64,000 nt of DNA from Campylobacter hyointestinalis subsp. hyointestinalis. GTDB taxonomy: Bacteria > Campylobacterota > Campylobacteria > Campylobacterales > Campylobacteraceae. The DNA lies in assembly GCF_013372145.1 (NCBI RefSeq), contig NZ_CP053827.1:1240001-1304000 (forward strand), written 5' to 3'. The notes beneath the pieces are model-generated. The model ran no database searches. It had not been told where the DNA came from and saw only the letters and a program-made list of their open reading frames with translations. The position numbers and the translations under genes are program-made. Shown in pieces: positions 25,564 through 45,603 of this stretch; positions within the stretch are counted from its first letter, which is position 1, and every line of letters begins with the position of its first letter.

Positions 25564-27671
25564 AAAAAGAATTCATAGTAGCATTAGTCGGCCAACCAAA
25601 CGTAGGTAAAAGTCAGCTTTTAAGCTCTATTAGTGGAGCAAACCCTAAAATAGGAAATTTCGCTGGGGTTACTGTAGATAAATATGAAGCCACGCTAGTA
25701 AAAGGCGATATCATTTTAAATTTCATCGATCTGCCTGGACTTTATAGTTTAGATGATTTTTCAAAAGATGAAAGCGTAGCAAAAGATTTTTTGATGAAAA
25801 GCAAATACGATATGATACTAAATGTCGTAGATTCAACAAATTTAGAAAGAAATTTATTTTTAACATCCGAGCTTATGGCGCTAGGTAAAAAGATGGTCGT
25901 CGCTTTAAATATGGACGATGAAGCCAAAAGCGAAGGTGTAGAGATAGATGACAAACAGCTAAGTAGCATACTAAATATCCCTGCTGTCAAAGTATCCTCC
26001 GTAAAAAAGACGAATTTTTCAAATTTACTAGATACAATTATAGATGTTCTCTCAAAACCATACACGCCAAACAAACTCAAATTTAGCGATCAGATAGAAG
26101 AAGAGCTGATATATCTAGCACAAAAAATCGATGAAGCAAATTTCAAAAAAGATGAGATTTGCTCAAGACAAGCCGCGATACTATTTTTGCTAGAAGATAA
26201 GAAATTCTACACGATGTCCCACGAAGATCCAAAAATGCTATTTTTGATACCTGAGATTAAAAAAGTATTTGATAATATCAAACAAAAGACACAAAACAGC
26301 TCCATAGAAGACGTGCTCATCGATGAATACCACTCGTTTGCAAAAGGTGCAGCCTTAGAAACTCAAAATATAAAAGCCGGAAAAAGTACAGATATAACAA
26401 AAAAGATAGATAGCATACTTATACATAGATTTTTCGGACTACCTATATTTTTATTTTTTATGTGGTTACTGTTTCAGGCCACATTTACTCTTGGTGAAGT
26501 TCCGATGCAGTACATAGAGATGGTATTTGCGTGGTTTGGAGATAGTGTAGCTGCAAATTTAAATGACGATATGCTAAAATCCATAATAGTAGATGGTATC
26601 ATCGCCGGAGTCGGCACGGTGATACTGTTTTTACCAAACATTATCATTTTATTTTTAGGTATAGCGCTTTTAGAAACAACCGGATATATGGCAAGAGTCG
26701 CGTTTTTACTAGATGGATTTTTTCATAAATTCGGGCTTCACGGCAAAAGTTTCATACCGCTAGTTACAGGATTTGGATGTTCTATTCCTGCGTATATGGC
26801 AGCACGCACTTTAAAAAGTCAAAAAGACAGACTTCTTACTATGTTCATCATAGGATTTATGAGCTGTGGCGCTAGGCTTCCTGTGTATGTGCTATTTGCC
26901 GGAGCATTTTTCAAACCGGAAAATGCAGGAAACGTACTATTTTTCATCTATATATCGGGGGCTCTTTTAGGACTTATAGCAGCTAAAGTTTTACGCATTT
27001 TCGTTTTTAAAGGAAATGATGAACCATTTGTTATGGAAATGCCAAAATACAGACTCCCAAGCGTAAAACTAATCTGGCTTACCATATACTCAAAATCTAT
27101 GATGTATTTAAAAAAAGCTGGTACTTTTATACTAGCAGCTTCCATTTTAGTCTGGTTTGTAAGTACTTTTCCGCAAAATCCCAACATAGAAGAGAAATAC
27201 CAACAACAAATTCAAGCAGCATCCAGCGACGAGCTAAAACTAGAGCTTACTCATCAAAAAGATCAAGAGCTTATGGAAAATACGTATCTAGGAATGTTTG
27301 GTAAAGCCATAGAGCCGGTATTTGCACCGCTTGGTTTTAACTGGAAAATGTCTGTTGCCACAGTAAGTGGGCTTGCGGCAAAAGAAGTTATCGTTTCTAC
27401 TTTAGGAGTTTTATACTCTTTAGGCGGAGAAGTTAGCGAAAACAATACTACTTTACAGCAAACATTAGCTAAAAATATACCGTTTGCTTCAGCTATGGCA
27501 TTTATAGTATTTGTTATGGTATATCTGCCTTGTTTAGCCGCAACAGCGGTATTTTCAAAAGAAGCAGAAAGCAAAAAATACACGTTTTATCTGATAACCT
27601 TTACGTTTTGCACTGCTTGGGTACTATCTTTTGCAACTTATAAAGTCATCGTATTTTTAAATATAACGTGA
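25560..27671 (+). CDS. feoB: FeoB ferrous iron transporter
   Basis: This 703-residue inner-membrane Fe(II) importer has an N-terminal G domain: G1 loop GQPNVGKSQLL at about residues 11-21, G3 DLPGLYSL, and a G4-like ALNMDDEA. A helical linker follows, then two Gate motifs in about eleven membrane helices, including GFGCSIPAYMAARTL and the repeat SGLAAKEVIVSTLGVLYS. The G1 loop has Gln-Leu-Leu where most FeoB proteins have Thr-Leu-Phe, a mild departure. Length is at the short end of normal, and there is no FeoC. Ferrous iron uptake of this type is a virulence-related trait in Campylobacter and Helicobacter. Confidence 0.95.
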   Translation: MKKEFIVALVGQPNVGKSQLLSSISGANPKIGNFAGVTVDKYEATLVKGDIILNFIDLPGLYSLDDFSKDESVAKDFLMKSKYDMILNVVDSTNLERNLFLTSELMALGKKMVVALNMDDEAKSEGVEIDDKQLSSILNIPAVKVSSVKKTNFSNLLDTIIDVLSKPYTPNKLKFSDQIEEELIYLAQKIDEANFKKDEICSRQAAILFLLEDKKFYTMSHEDPKMLFLIPEIKKVFDNIKQKTQNSSIEDVLIDEYHSFAKGAALETQNIKAGKSTDITKKIDSILIHRFFGLPIFLFFMWLLFQATFTLGEVPMQYIEMVFAWFGDSVAANLNDDMLKSIIVDGIIAGVGTVILFLPNIIILFLGIALLETTGYMARVAFLLDGFFHKFGLHGKSFIPLVTGFGCSIPAYMAARTLKSQKDRLLTMFIIGFMSCGARLPVYVLFAGAFFKPENAGNVLFFIYISGALLGLIAAKVLRIFVFKGNDEPFVMEMPKYRLPSVKLIWLTIYSKSMMYLKKAGTFILAASILVWFVSTFPQNPNIEEKYQQQIQAASSDELKLELTHQKDQELMENTYLGMFGKAIEPVFAPLGFNWKMSVATVSGLAAKEVIVSTLGVLYSLGGEVSENNTTLQQTLAKNIPFASAMAFIVFVMVYLPCLAATAVFSKEAESKKYTFYLITFTFCTAWVLSFATYKVIVFLNIT

Positions 27672-27738
27672 GTTAATCAAGATCAGCAAGCTATATTTAT
27701 TATTTATCGTTAAAATAATCAATAAAAAATGATAATTA

Positions 27739-28262
27739 ATGAAAAACACTACTTATATACCTAACTTTGATGATAAAGATACGTTTTCTTACTCTTTACA
27801 GAGTAAATTCAAAAATCAATTTGAGAATAAATTTGATCCAAACTCATTATATATAATAAATTTATACAATAGCTTGATACCAAAACTCGATATAAATATG
27901 TTAAATTTATTTCAAATTTAACAAGATAACGAACTTCAAACACAAATGAATAGCATAATAGAGTAATTTCTATCCTCAAAACAAATATATCCCTGTGCGC
28001 CTAAAAAAGACCATATAGATAACACGTTTTTGTTGCTAAAAGACATTTAAGCGGTGGTTTTCTGCAAGGCTAATGAATGATAATAGAAAAGTTATTGTTT
28101 TATGCTCTAGAGGCTAAGTTTATACAGATGGAAGCAGATACGCAAATCTTGATTTTGCATGCCAATACCTAAAGCAATATTTTGCAAGATCATGGGTTTT
28201 AACAATTTTCATATAGTTAGGGCCGAAGGTGCATCAATGAGTAAATTTAATAAAGACGATAT
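27739..28262 (+). pseudogene. decayed FMN-dependent NADH-azoreductase (azoR-type)
   Basis: The first 60 codons read an AzoR-like start, with YSLQSKFKNQF, then SLYIINLYNSLIPKLDINML to a TAA at 27919. The frame continues after the stop as QDNELQTQMNSIIE. A gap follows where the FMN-binding middle should be. Later pieces match the end of the enzyme: TFKRWFSARLMNDNRKVIV, CSRG, stop, VYTDGSRYANLDFACQYL, and in another frame GFNNFHIVRAEGASM. Several stops, frameshifts and an internal loss of about 80 residues make it non-functional. It ends next to tRNA-Arg. Confidence 0.78.
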
Positions 28263-28263
28263 A

Positions 28264-28340
28264 TGGTGTCCCCAGCGAGATTCGAACTCACGGCCTCAGA
28301 ATTAGGAATTCTGCGCTCTATCCTGCTGAGCTATGAGGAC
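28264..28340 (-). tRNA. tRNA-Arg (anticodon CCT)
   Basis: A 77-base tRNA on the minus strand with encoded CCA, acceptor GTCCTCA/TGGGGAC, an anticodon stem CAGAA/TTCTG around a loop with CCT, and the GTTCGAATC T-loop. It lies between the azoreductase relic and the fusA terminator. Confidence 0.93.
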
Positions 28341-28353
28341 AAAAGTAAAACTA

Positions 28354-28383
28354 TGGAAAAACCGCCTAAAAGCTAGGCGGTTT
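28354..28383 (-). terminator. intrinsic terminator of the rpsL-rpsG-fusA operon
   Basis: A 10-base-pair stem AAACCGCCTA/TAGGCGGTTT with a 5-base loop, followed on the minus strand by TTTTCC. It sits about 40 bases after the fusA stop and upstream of tRNA-Arg. Confidence 0.8.
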
Positions 28384-28422
28384 GTTGATTTTTAAAACAC
28401 TCTTGCAAATGTTTTATCGATT

Positions 28423-30498
28423 TTAGCCGTTTCTTTTCTTGATTATTTCTTCAGAAACATTTTTTGGAACTTCTTCATAGTGATCGAATTCCATAGAATA
28501 AGTAGCACGGCCTTGTGTTTGGCTTCTTAAATCTGTTGAGTATCCAAACATCTCAGCAAGCGGGCAAAATGCGCTAACTATTTTATTTCCGGCTCTTTCG
28601 TCCATAGAGTTTATCTGTCCGCGACGTTTGTTAAGATCGCCGATGACATCACCCATATACTCTTCTGGAGTTTCAACTTCAACTTTCATCATAGGTTCAA
28701 GGATAACAGCGCCGGCTTTTCTAGCGCCCTCTTTGAAGCCCATTGAAGCAGCTAGTTTAAACGCCATTTCAGATGAATCGACTTCGTGGTAGCTACCATC
28801 AAATAGTGTAACTTTAACATCCTCAACAGGATATCCTGCAAGAACACCGCTTTGAAGAGCTTCTTGACAACCTTTTTCAACTGCTGGTATATACTCTCTA
28901 GGAACGACACCGCCTTTGATATCGTTGACAAATTCAAATCCACTACCTGGCTCAAGCGGCTCAAGACGTAAGAATACGTGACCGTATTGTCCGCGACCAC
29001 CTGATTGTTTTGCGTATTTGTACTCTTGCTCGACTGTTTTTTTGATAGTCTCACGGTAAGCAACTTGCGGTTGTCCCACTTCAGCCTCTACTTTAAACTC
29101 TCTAAGCATACGATCGACGATGATCTCAAGGTGAAGCTCACCCATACCAGAGATGATTGTTTGACCGCTCTCTTCATCTGTGCTAACTCTAAAAGATGGA
29201 TCTTCTTGAGCTAATTTACCTAAGGCTATACCCATTTTTTCTTGATCAGCTTTAGTTTTTGGCTCAACCGCAACACTGATAACTGGCTCTGGGAAGTCCA
29301 TTCTCTCTAAGATGACTTTATCTTTTTCACTTGCTAGAGTATCGCCTGTCATTGTATCTTTTAGACCAACGACGGCACCTATCTCACCAGCATAAAGAAC
29401 TTTTGTCTCTTCTCTTTTGTTTGAGTGCATTCTAAGAAGTCTACCAACACGCTCTTTTTTATCTTTTACAGTGTTGTAAGCATAGCTTCCACTCTCAAGT
29501 TGTCCACGATAAACCCTTACGAATGTAAGTTGTCCTACGAATGGATCTGTCATTATCTTAAATGCGAGACCAGCGAATTCGCCATCATCAGTACTATCTA
29601 CTGTTACTTCTGTGCCGTCTTCGTACTCGCCTTTGATAGCTGCAACTTCATCTGGAGCCGGTAGATAGTCAACAACAGCGTCAAGAAGTGGTTGAACACC
29701 TTTGTTTTTAAATGCAGTACCGCAAAGCATAGGGATGATATTCATAGCAAGACATCCTGCTTTAATACCTTTTTTGATCTCTTCGTTGCTTAGCTCTTCA
29801 CCACCGAAAAATTTCTCCATAAGAGCATCATCAGTTTCAGCTACGGCTTCTATCATTTTTGCTCTGTATTCTTCAGCTTTTTCTACTAAATTTGCAGGTA
29901 TTTCTTGGATAGAAAATTCAGTTGGTTTAGCTTCGTTTTCCCAAACTATAGCTTTCATCTCGATAAGGTCGATTACGCCTTTAAACTCATCTTCGGCACC
30001 GATTGGAATTTGGATAGGCACTGGATTTGCTTTTAGTCTGTTTTTGATTTGCTCTTCGACGTTAAAGAAATTTGCGCCAATTCTGTCCATTTTATTTACA
30101 AATACCATTCTTGGAACACGGTATTTGTTTGCTTGTCTCCAAACTGTTTCACTTTGAGGTTGAACACCGCCAACAGCGCAAAATACAGCTACTGCACCAT
30201 CAAGAACACGCATAGAACGCTCAACTTCGATAGTGAAGTCAACGTGTCCTGGGGTGTCTATAAGGTTGATTTGATGATCTTTCCAAAAACAAGTTGTAGC
30301 AGCAGAAGTGATCGTGATGCCACGCTCTTTTTCTTGCTCCATCCAGTCCATAGTCGCAGCGCCATCATGAACCTCACCGATCTTGTGACTCATACCAGTG
30401 AAGAAAAGAATTCTTTCACTAGTTGTAGTTTTACCAGCATCGATATGGGCTGCAATACCTATGTTTCTTACCATGTGCAATGGGGTTTTTCTTGACAT
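28423..30498 (-). CDS. fusA: translation elongation factor G
   Basis: A 691-residue GTPase that drives ribosomal translocation. The G1 loop is [15 protein letters not shown] (about residues 17-31), G3 is DTPGHVDFT, and G4 is [13 protein letters not shown]. Domain IV includes [15 protein letters not shown], the decoding-centre mimic. It ends the rpsL-rpsG-fusA operon, as in most bacteria, 12 bases after rpsG. Length and sequence are ordinary. Confidence 0.98.
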   Translation of the reverse strand: MSRKTPLHMVRNIGIAAHIDAGKTTTSERILFFTGMSHKIGEVHDGAATMDWMEQEKERGITITSAATTCFWKDHQINLIDTPGHVDFTIEVERSMRVLDGAVAVFCAVGGVQPQSETVWRQANKYRVPRMVFVNKMDRIGANFFNVEEQIKNRLKANPVPIQIPIGAEDEFKGVIDLIEMKAIVWENEAKPTEFSIQEIPANLVEKAEEYRAKMIEAVAETDDALMEKFFGGEELSNEEIKKGIKAGCLAMNIIPMLCGTAFKNKGVQPLLDAVVDYLPAPDEVAAIKGEYEDGTEVTVDSTDDGEFAGLAFKIMTDPFVGQLTFVRVYRGQLESGSYAYNTVKDKKERVGRLLRMHSNKREETKVLYAGEIGAVVGLKDTMTGDTLASEKDKVILERMDFPEPVISVAVEPKTKADQEKMGIALGKLAQEDPSFRVSTDEESGQTIISGMGELHLEIIVDRMLREFKVEAEVGQPQVAYRETIKKTVEQEYKYAKQSGGRGQYGHVFLRLEPLEPGSGFEFVNDIKGGVVPREYIPAVEKGCQEALQSGVLAGYPVEDVKVTLFDGSYHEVDSSEMAFKLAASMGFKEGARKAGAVILEPMMKVEVETPEEYMGDVIGDLNKRRGQINSMDERAGNKIVSAFCPLAEMFGYSTDLRSQTQGRATYSMEFDHYEEVPKNVSEEIIKKRNG

Positions 30499-30510
30499 AG
30501 ACGCTCCTTA

Positions 30511-30990
<480 letters not shown>

Positions 30991-31050
30991 TCAAATTTAA
31001 ATTTTACTCAAACTAAGCCATATCTAAGGGCTAGTCTGCGTCCTAAAAGA

Positions 31051-31434
31051 TTACTTTTTAGCTTCTTTTGGGCGTTTAGCACCATATTTAGAGCGTGAAA
31101 CAGTTCTTTTTGCCACGCCCGCTGTATCAAGCGCACCACGGACAATATGATATTTAACACCTGGTAAGTCTCTTACCCTACCACCACGCACTAGCACGAT
31201 ACTGTGCTCTTGTAGATTGTGACCTTCACCGCCTATATAGCTGATAACTTCAAATCCACTTGTTAGCCTTACTTTGGCAACTTTTCTCAAAGCTGAGTTT
31301 GGTTTTTTAGGAGTTGTTGTATAAACTCTGGTGCAAACTCCTCTTCTTTGAGGGCACTCTTTTAACGCTGGTGATTTAGATTTTACAATCACTTTTTTGC
31401 GTTCTTTTCTGACCAATTGATTAATGGTTGGCAC
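31051..31434 (-). CDS. rpsL: 30S ribosomal protein S12
   Basis: This 127-residue decoding-centre protein is preceded by AAAGGA and starts at GTG 31434, giving [14 protein letters not shown]; a longer frame from TTG 31449 would run through the ribosome-binding site. [13 protein letters not shown] carries Lys43 and LPGVKYH carries the second Lys where streptomycin-resistance changes usually fall. Both are wild type here. First gene of the rpsL-rpsG-fusA operon, about 175 bases after rpoC. Confidence 0.97.
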   Translation of the reverse strand: MPTINQLVRKERKKVIVKSKSPALKECPQRRGVCTRVYTTTPKKPNSALRKVAKVRLTSGFEVISYIGGEGHNLQEHSIVLVRGGRVRDLPGVKYHIVRGALDTAGVAKRTVSRSKYGAKRPKEAKK

Positions 31435-31609
31435 AATTTTTCCTTTCAACTAAATTTATTAAAAAGAGCTTATTTTACTAAAAACTATCTTAAAAGCATA
31501 TGAATTTAAAAAATATGAAATTATAAGTATGGATACACCGAGTTTTGGTGTATGAATTTTATATTGAATTTAGTGGTATAAGGCGAAAGTTCACCTTATA
31601 CCTTTACAA

Positions 31610-40271
<8,662 letters not shown>

Positions 40272-40357
40272 TCATGGAATAGTTTGAAAGAAATAAACCG
40301 CAAAATGCGGTATAAAGCAAATTTAGGGGCAAAATTTGCCCCTTCCAAAAATATAAC

Positions 40358-40732
40358 TTATTTAAGTTCGACTTTAGCGCCAGCTTCTTCAAGCTCTTTT
40401 TTAGCTGCTTCAGCTTCGTCTTTGCTGATACCTTCTTTAAGAACTGAAGGAGTTCCCTCAACAGCATCTTTTGCCTCTTTAAGACCAAGACCTGTAAGAG
40501 CTCTAACAACTTTAATAACATTTATTTTCTTATCTCCAGAGTCAAGTAGAACAACGTTAAACTCAGTTTTTTCTTCAGCTGCTTCAGCCGCAGCGCCACC
40601 AGCAGCGCCAGCTACCATAACAGGAGCTGCACTTACACCAAATTTTTCTTCGAATTCTTTTACTAATTCACTTAGTTCTAATACTGAAAGATTAGAAATA
40701 AAATCTAAAACATCTTCTTTTGTTATTGCCAT
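40358..40732 (-). CDS. rplL: 50S ribosomal protein L7/L12
   Basis: A 124-residue stalk protein that recruits translation GTPases. N-terminal dimer helix, an Ala/Gly-rich hinge ([17 protein letters not shown]) and the C-terminal domain [23 protein letters not shown] after AGGAG; 33 bases after rplJ. Confidence 0.98.
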   Translation of the reverse strand: MAITKEDVLDFISNLSVLELSELVKEFEEKFGVSAAPVMVAGAAGGAAAEAAEEKTEFNVVLLDSGDKKINVIKVVRALTGLGLKEAKDAVEGTPSVLKEGISKDEAEAAKKELEEAGAKVELK

Positions 40733-40765
40733 TTTAATTCTCCTAAATTTATTTTTAGCTTAAGA

Positions 40766-41251
40766 TTAAGCTGTTTGTTCTTTTTTCTCTTTAAGGGCAT
40801 TTAAGCCGATAGTAAAGTTTTGTATCGGTGCATTCCAAACTTGCAACAACATCGCGATAAGCTCATCACGAGACGGCATTTTAGAAAGAGCAACGACTTT
40901 GCTAACAGATGCAACTTCACCATCAATATGTGCAGTTTTTATCTTGAAAAGATCAGCATTTTTTTCTTCAAATTTAGCTACAACTTTAGTAACAGCTAAC
41001 TGATCTTCGCCCCATACAAAAATATTTGTATCTTTAAGCTCCATACCAGATTTGCCACAATTGTTTAAAGCTATATTTGCAAGAGTGTTTTTGATAACTT
41101 GTACTTTAACGTTAAGTTCTTTAGCAGCTATTCTAAGTGCTTCAAGTTTTTTAACGCTAAGACCTTTATAATCACAAACAACAATAGCATCACTTGTCTT
41201 AAACTCAGCCTCAAGGCTTGAAATAATCCCAGCTTTTTCATTTCTAGTCAC
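40766..41251 (-). CDS. rplJ: 50S ribosomal protein L10
   Basis: A 161-residue base of the L7/L12 stalk. The start chosen is GTG 41251 ([17 protein letters not shown]), right after GGAAAGGAG. A longer open frame to 41305 passes through this site and the leader and was rejected. [18 protein letters not shown] and [11 protein letters not shown] are typical. The last helices bind L7/L12. The leader before it may be the autoregulatory L10 target. Confidence 0.96.
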   Translation of the reverse strand: MTRNEKAGIISSLEAEFKTSDAIVVCDYKGLSVKKLEALRIAAKELNVKVQVIKNTLANIALNNCGKSGMELKDTNIFVWGEDQLAVTKVVAKFEEKNADLFKIKTAHIDGEVASVSKVVALSKMPSRDELIAMLLQVWNAPIQNFTIGLNALKEKKEQTA

Positions 41252-41354
41252 TTTTTTCTCCTTTCCGACCGGTGATCTCAAGCAGAGAGAGCCATATTGG
41301 CTCAATTAAGCTTTACGCCTCGGCTATCTCCAATCTAAGATTACATAAATTTTA
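41252..41354 (-). promoter_or_regulatory. possible L10-binding leader of rplJL
   Basis: The 103-base gap between rplA and rplJ contains a hairpin GAGCC-AATAT-GGCTC and several purine-rich stretches before the rplJ ribosome-binding site. In other bacteria the rplJ leader binds L10(L12) to limit translation. Placement fits; fold not checked. Confidence 0.35.
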
Positions 41355-42059
41355 TTATTTTAAATCCATAAGCTCTTGAGTTTCAAGGCAAACTGACGGA
41401 CTCATAGTTAATGAAAGTACAGCAGATTTTATATATCTACCTTTTGAAGTCGATGGTTTATGTTTATTTATAGCTTTTACAAATGTAGAAATATTATCGT
41501 TTAACTGTTCTTTGCTAAAACTTACTTTACCAAGTCCTGCGTGGATATTTCCTTGTTTATCAACACGGAAATTTACTTGTCCACCTTTAGCATTTTTAAC
41601 TGCTTGCGCGACATCCATAGTAACTGTACCTGTTTTAGGGTTTGGCATAAGACCTTTTGGTCCAAGCAAACGACCGACTTTACCCACTAGACCCATTAAA
41701 TTTGGAGTAGCGATAAGTACATCAAAGTTTATAATACCTTTTGATATATCATCTACAAAATCCTCAGCACCAACTATATCAGCACCAGCAGCTTTAGCTT
41801 CATCAGCCTTAGCATCTTTTGCTATAACAGCTACTCTTACTGTTTTACCAGTACCAGCAGGAAGGACTACAGAACCTCTAACCATTTGGTCAGCGTGTCT
41901 TGGATCAACATTAAGCTTTAAAGCTATTTCAACTGTTTCATCAAATTTAGCAGAAGCAAGTGTTTTTACTGTATCAACTGCCTCAGTTAAAGAATATATT
42001 TTATTAGAATCTACTTTTTTAAGTAATTCAGAAAATCTTTTCGTATTTTTTTTTGACAT
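41355..42059 (-). CDS. rplA: 50S ribosomal protein L1
   Basis: A 234-residue L1-stalk protein that helps release E-site tRNA. The segment [20 protein letters not shown] is the family signature. It follows rplK by 60 bases in the usual rplK-rplA order. Length is normal. Confidence 0.98.
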   Translation of the reverse strand: MSKKNTKRFSELLKKVDSNKIYSLTEAVDTVKTLASAKFDETVEIALKLNVDPRHADQMVRGSVVLPAGTGKTVRVAVIAKDAKADEAKAAGADIVGAEDFVDDISKGIINFDVLIATPNLMGLVGKVGRLLGPKGLMPNPKTGTVTMDVAQAVKNAKGGQVNFRVDKQGNIHAGLGKVSFSKEQLNDNISTFVKAINKHKPSTSKGRYIKSAVLSLTMSPSVCLETQELMDLK

Positions 42060-42119
42060 TAATTTCTCCGCATTTTTAAAGTGCTACCGCTAATAATTTA
42101 AAATCCAAGCGGTATTGGA

Positions 42120-42545
42120 TTAATCAACTACTGTGATTCCCATTGAACGAGCTGAACCAGCTATGATTTTAGCAGCTTGCTCTTTATCTTTTGTATTCAT
42201 ATCAACAATTTTTTTATCAACTATCTCAAGAATTTGAGCTTTTGTTAATTTGCCTACTTTATTTTTTAACGGATTATCCGCACCTTTAGTTATACCAGCA
42301 GCTTTTTTTATCAAGTCAGTAGCAGGTGGTTGTTTTGTAATAAATGTAAAACTTTTATCAGCATAAACAGTAATAACAACTGGAATATTATATCCAGCCA
42401 TATCTTTTGTTCTTTCATTAAATGCTTTACAAAATTCCATAATATTTACACCTTGTTGTCCAAGGGCTGGACCAACTGGTGGACTTGGATTTGCTTTTGT
42501 TGCCGCAATTTGTAATTTGATTTCGCCTACAACTTTTTTAGCCAT
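42120..42545 (-). CDS. rplK: 50S ribosomal protein L11
   Basis: A 141-residue protein of the GTPase-associated centre. [20 protein letters not shown] is the conserved N-terminal proline-rich region, the thiostrepton-site partner. The methyltransferase that modifies L11, prmA, lies at 61350-62159 in the same window. It follows nusG by 15 bases. Confidence 0.98.
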   Translation of the reverse strand: MAKKVVGEIKLQIAATKANPSPPVGPALGQQGVNIMEFCKAFNERTKDMAGYNIPVVITVYADKSFTFITKQPPATDLIKKAAGITKGADNPLKNKVGKLTKAQILEIVDKKIVDMNTKDKEQAAKIIAGSARSMGITVVD

Positions 42546-42560
42546 AAACTTCTCCTTAAC

Positions 42561-43091
42561 TTATACTATCTTTTCAACTTGTGAATATAAAATCTCAACT
42601 GGTGTACTTCTACCAAATATAGAAACATTCAATCGAAGTTTACCGTGAACCATATCATACTCTTCTACCGTTCCGTTAAAATTAGCGAACGGACCTTCAG
42701 TAACACGAACAATCTCACCTGTTTCAAATGAAATCTTAGGTTTAGGAGCTGCTCTTTTATTGACCTTTTCTAATATAAGATCAATATCTTTATCGCTTAA
42801 TGGGCTAGGTTTTTTTGACTCACCTATAAAGCGACTAACTTTTGGAAGAGACTGGATCTTGTGCCAAAGAGCCGTATCTAAGTCTAAATGAGCAAAAGCA
42901 TAACCGGGATATAAACTTCTTTCGTTTATCTTTTGCTTTCCATTTTTGATTTCAATCACGTCTTCAGTAGGAACTATAACTTCAAGAAGCTGTTCTTCTA
43001 TGCCATGATCTTTAACTAAAGTTTCTATAGCTCTCTTAACACTCATTTCGCTACCTGCATAGGTTTGGATAGCATACCATTTATGTGCCAT
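42561..43091 (-). CDS. nusG: transcription termination/antitermination factor NusG
   Basis: A 176-residue elongation factor linking RNA polymerase to Rho or the ribosome. N-terminal domain starts HKWYAIQTYAGSE; the KOW domain near the end reads GEIVRVTEGPFANFNGTVEE. It follows secE by nine bases. Confidence 0.97.
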   Translation of the reverse strand: MAHKWYAIQTYAGSEMSVKRAIETLVKDHGIEEQLLEVIVPTEDVIEIKNGKQKINERSLYPGYAFAHLDLDTALWHKIQSLPKVSRFIGESKKPSPLSDKDIDLILEKVNKRAAPKPKISFETGEIVRVTEGPFANFNGTVEEYDMVHGKLRLNVSIFGRSTPVEILYSQVEKIV

Positions 43092-43100
43092 CAGTTTTCC

Positions 43101-43280
43101 TTATACAAGTTTAGAAACAGTAAATGACATGATCAAATCAACCAAAGCTAAAAATAGAGAAACAATCGCTACAACAGCAAATACTGTTATAAAAGCATTT
43201 CTTATTTGCTCTTTGGTAGGAAAAATAACTTTGCCAATTTCTGCTCTTGATAATTTAAAATAACTTATAAATTTTTCCAT
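43101..43280 (-). CDS. secE: preprotein translocase subunit SecE
   Basis: A 59-residue single-helix membrane protein (short type) of the Sec channel. The start is ATG 43280 (MEKFISYFKLSRAEIGKV) after AAGG. An in-frame extension to 43379 runs through the tRNA-Trp gene and was rejected. FPTKEQIRNAFITVFAVVAI is the typical amphipathic-to-membrane transition. Confidence 0.95.
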   Translation of the reverse strand: MEKFISYFKLSRAEIGKVIFPTKEQIRNAFITVFAVVAIVSLFLALVDLIMSFTVSKLV

Positions 43281-43293
43281 ATCTAACCTTTTT

Positions 43294-43368
43294 TGGCAGG
43301 GCAGGAGGGATTCGAACCCCCAACCATCGGATTTGGAATCCGGCGCTCTACCGTTGGAGCTACTGCCC
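43294..43368 (-). tRNA. tRNA-Trp (anticodon CCA)
   Basis: A 75-base tRNA between rpmG and secE with encoded CCA. The acceptor is GGGCAGT, the anticodon loop TTCCAAA sits in a CCGGA/TCCGA-type stem, and the T-loop is GTTCGAATC. The placement tuf-rpmG-tRNA-Trp-secE is common in bacteria. Confidence 0.95.
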
Positions 43369-43394
43369 TTTAATGGCATACAGAAAGTTATGCC

Positions 43395-43562
43395 TTATTT
43401 AAGCTTAACTTCTTTATGCTCTGTATGTTTTTTTAATCTTGGGCAATATTTTTTAAGCTCCAACTTTTCAGTTGTTTTTTTACTGTTTTTAGTAGTTGTG
43501 TAGTTCATATCACCACATTCAACACACTTTAAACCGATCTTAATTCTATTTGCACTTGCCAT
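43395..43562 (-). CDS. rpmG: 50S ribosomal protein L33
   Basis: This 55-residue zinc-type L33 reads [20 protein letters not shown] at the start and later [20 protein letters not shown] near residues 13-16 forms the first half of the zinc knuckle; the second pair is reduced to a single visible Cys (YCPR). ATG 43562 follows AAGGAA. It lies 47 bases after tuf. Confidence 0.96.
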   Translation of the reverse strand: MASANRIKIGLKCVECGDMNYTTTKNSKKTTEKLELKKYCPRLKKHTEHKEVKLK

Positions 43563-43609
43563 TATTTATTTCCTTATTTGGTTTAGTGCGGACTAGCCGC
43601 ACTAAAAAA

Positions 43610-44809
43610 TTAAGCTATTATCTTAGAAACAACACCTGAACCAACAGTTCTACCACCCTCACGGATAGCAAATCTTGTACCTTCTTCAAGTGCAACTGGG
43701 TTGATCAATTCAACAGTGATTTTTAAGTTATCACCAGGCATAACCATCTCAGTACCTTCTGGAAGAGTGATTGATCCAGTAACGTCTGTTGTTCTTACAT
43801 AGAATTGTGGTCTATAGTTATTAAAGAATGGAGTATGTCTACCACCCTCTTCTTTAGTTAAGATATAAACTTCTCCCTCAAATTTAGTGTGAGGAGTGAT
43901 TGATTTTGGTTTACAAAGAACCATACCTCTTTCAACGTCTTCTTTCTTTGTACCACGTAATAGAACACCAACGTTATCACCAGCCTCGCCTTGATCCATT
44001 TCTTTTCTAAACATCTCAACACCAGTAACTGTTGTAGTTTGTGTATCTCTAATACCTACAATCTCGATAGTATCGCCAACTTTAACGATACCTTTTTCAA
44101 TTCTACCAGTAACAACTGTACCACGACCAGAAATTGAGAATACGTCTTCGATCGGCATCAAGAAATCTTTATCTGTAGCACGAACTGGAGTTGGTATATA
44201 GCTATCAACAGCAGCCATAAGATCCATGATCTTAGCTGACCATTCGCCATCTTTACCAGCTTTTGCTTCTTCAAGTGCTTGAAGAGCAGAACCGCTAACG
44301 ATCGGAGTATCATCACCTGGGAAATCATATTCGTTTAATAACTCTCTGATTTCCATTTCAACTAGCTCTAAAAGTTCAGCATCATCAACCATATCAGCTT
44401 TGTTCATGAAAACAACTATATATGGAACACCAACTTGGCGAGATAGCAAGATATGCTCTCTAGTTTGTGGCATCGGACCATCAGCTGCAGAAACAACTAG
44501 TATAGCACCATCCATTTGAGCAGCACCGGTAATCATGTTTTTAACATAGTCGGCGTGTCCTGGGCAGTCAACGTGAGCATAGTGACGATTTTCTGTCTCA
44601 TACTCAATGTGAGAAGTAGCAATTGTGATACCTCTCTCTTTTTCTTCTGGAGCGTTATCGATATTATCATAATCTTTAAGCTCAGCAAGACCTTTTCTTG
44701 AAAGAACAGCAGAAATAGCAGCTGTTAGAGTTGTTTTACCATGATCAACGTGACCAATAGTACCGATGTTTACGTGTGGCTTATTACGTGAAAATTTTTC
44801 TTTAGCCAT
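43610..44809 (-). CDS. tuf: translation elongation factor Tu
   Basis: A 399-residue GTPase delivering aminoacyl-tRNA to the ribosome. G1 is [14 protein letters not shown] (about residues 19-32), G3 is DCPGHADYV, and G4 is [10 protein letters not shown]. Only this copy is seen in the window. It is preceded on the same strand by four tRNA genes, the classical tRNA-tuf transcription unit. Confidence 0.98.
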   Translation of the reverse strand: MAKEKFSRNKPHVNIGTIGHVDHGKTTLTAAISAVLSRKGLAELKDYDNIDNAPEEKERGITIATSHIEYETENRHYAHVDCPGHADYVKNMITGAAQMDGAILVVSAADGPMPQTREHILLSRQVGVPYIVVFMNKADMVDDAELLELVEMEIRELLNEYDFPGDDTPIVSGSALQALEEAKAGKDGEWSAKIMDLMAAVDSYIPTPVRATDKDFLMPIEDVFSISGRGTVVTGRIEKGIVKVGDTIEIVGIRDTQTTTVTGVEMFRKEMDQGEAGDNVGVLLRGTKKEDVERGMVLCKPKSITPHTKFEGEVYILTKEEGGRHTPFFNNYRPQFYVRTTDVTGSITLPEGTEMVMPGDNLKITVELINPVALEEGTRFAIREGGRTVGSGVVSKIIA

Positions 44810-44887
44810 TGTATCCTCCGTTATAAATTTTAACTTTTAACAAAATTTAAAGTTTGTATATTATGTATCTTTCTTATTTGATCATTA

Positions 44888-44962
<75 letters not shown>

Positions 44963-45098
44963 GTTTCTAGAAATAAGAAACATCGCGTGGCAAAGCAGAG
45001 TTTTACAAAAATAATACAAACACCAATAATCAACTAGAATAAACTGTATAATTTAAGAAATAGTAAATTAGAATACAGCTCCCAGTCGACATCCAAAA

Positions 45099-45175
45099 TG
45101 GAGCGGGAAACGGGACTCGAACCCGCGACCCTCAGCTTGGAAGGCTGATGCTCTAGCCAACTGAGCTACTCCCGC
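45099..45175 (-). tRNA. tRNA-Gly (anticodon TCC)
   Basis: A 77-base tRNA with encoded CCA; acceptor GCGGGAG/TTCCCGC, anticodon loop CTTCCAA in a CAGC/GCTG stem, T-loop GTTCGAGTC. Second of the tuf-linked group counted from tuf. Confidence 0.94.
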
Positions 45176-45183
45176 AATAGCAA

Positions 45184-45268
<85 letters not shown>

Positions 45269-45323
45269 TTAATAAAAATTGTTGATTGCTATAAAATATC
45301 TGGTCAAACACTGTTAAAATAAA

Positions 45324-45399
45324 TGGAGCTGGTGAACGGAGTCGAACCGCCGACCTACTGCTTACAAGGCAGTTGCTCTACCAACTGAGCTACACCAGC
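45324..45399 (-). tRNA. tRNA-Thr (anticodon TGT)
   Basis: A 76-base tRNA with encoded CCA; acceptor GCTGGTG/CACCAGC, anticodon loop CTTGTAA in an ACTGC/GCAGT stem, T-loop GTTCGACTC. First member of the tuf-linked group. Confidence 0.94.
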
Positions 45400-45603
45400 A
45401 CCCTTAACTTGTGAGCTGGAATTATATCTTATTTTTTAGGTTATGTCAAGAGATATTTTGTAAAAAATAAATTTAGTTTTAGCATATTTCATCAAAAGAT
45501 CTAAACTATGCATAAACGCAATAAATTTAAATAAAAATAATTTAATTTTTTATAAAAGAAATTTTGAAAAAATATATGAATAATATGGAAGTTGAAATTT
45601 TAG

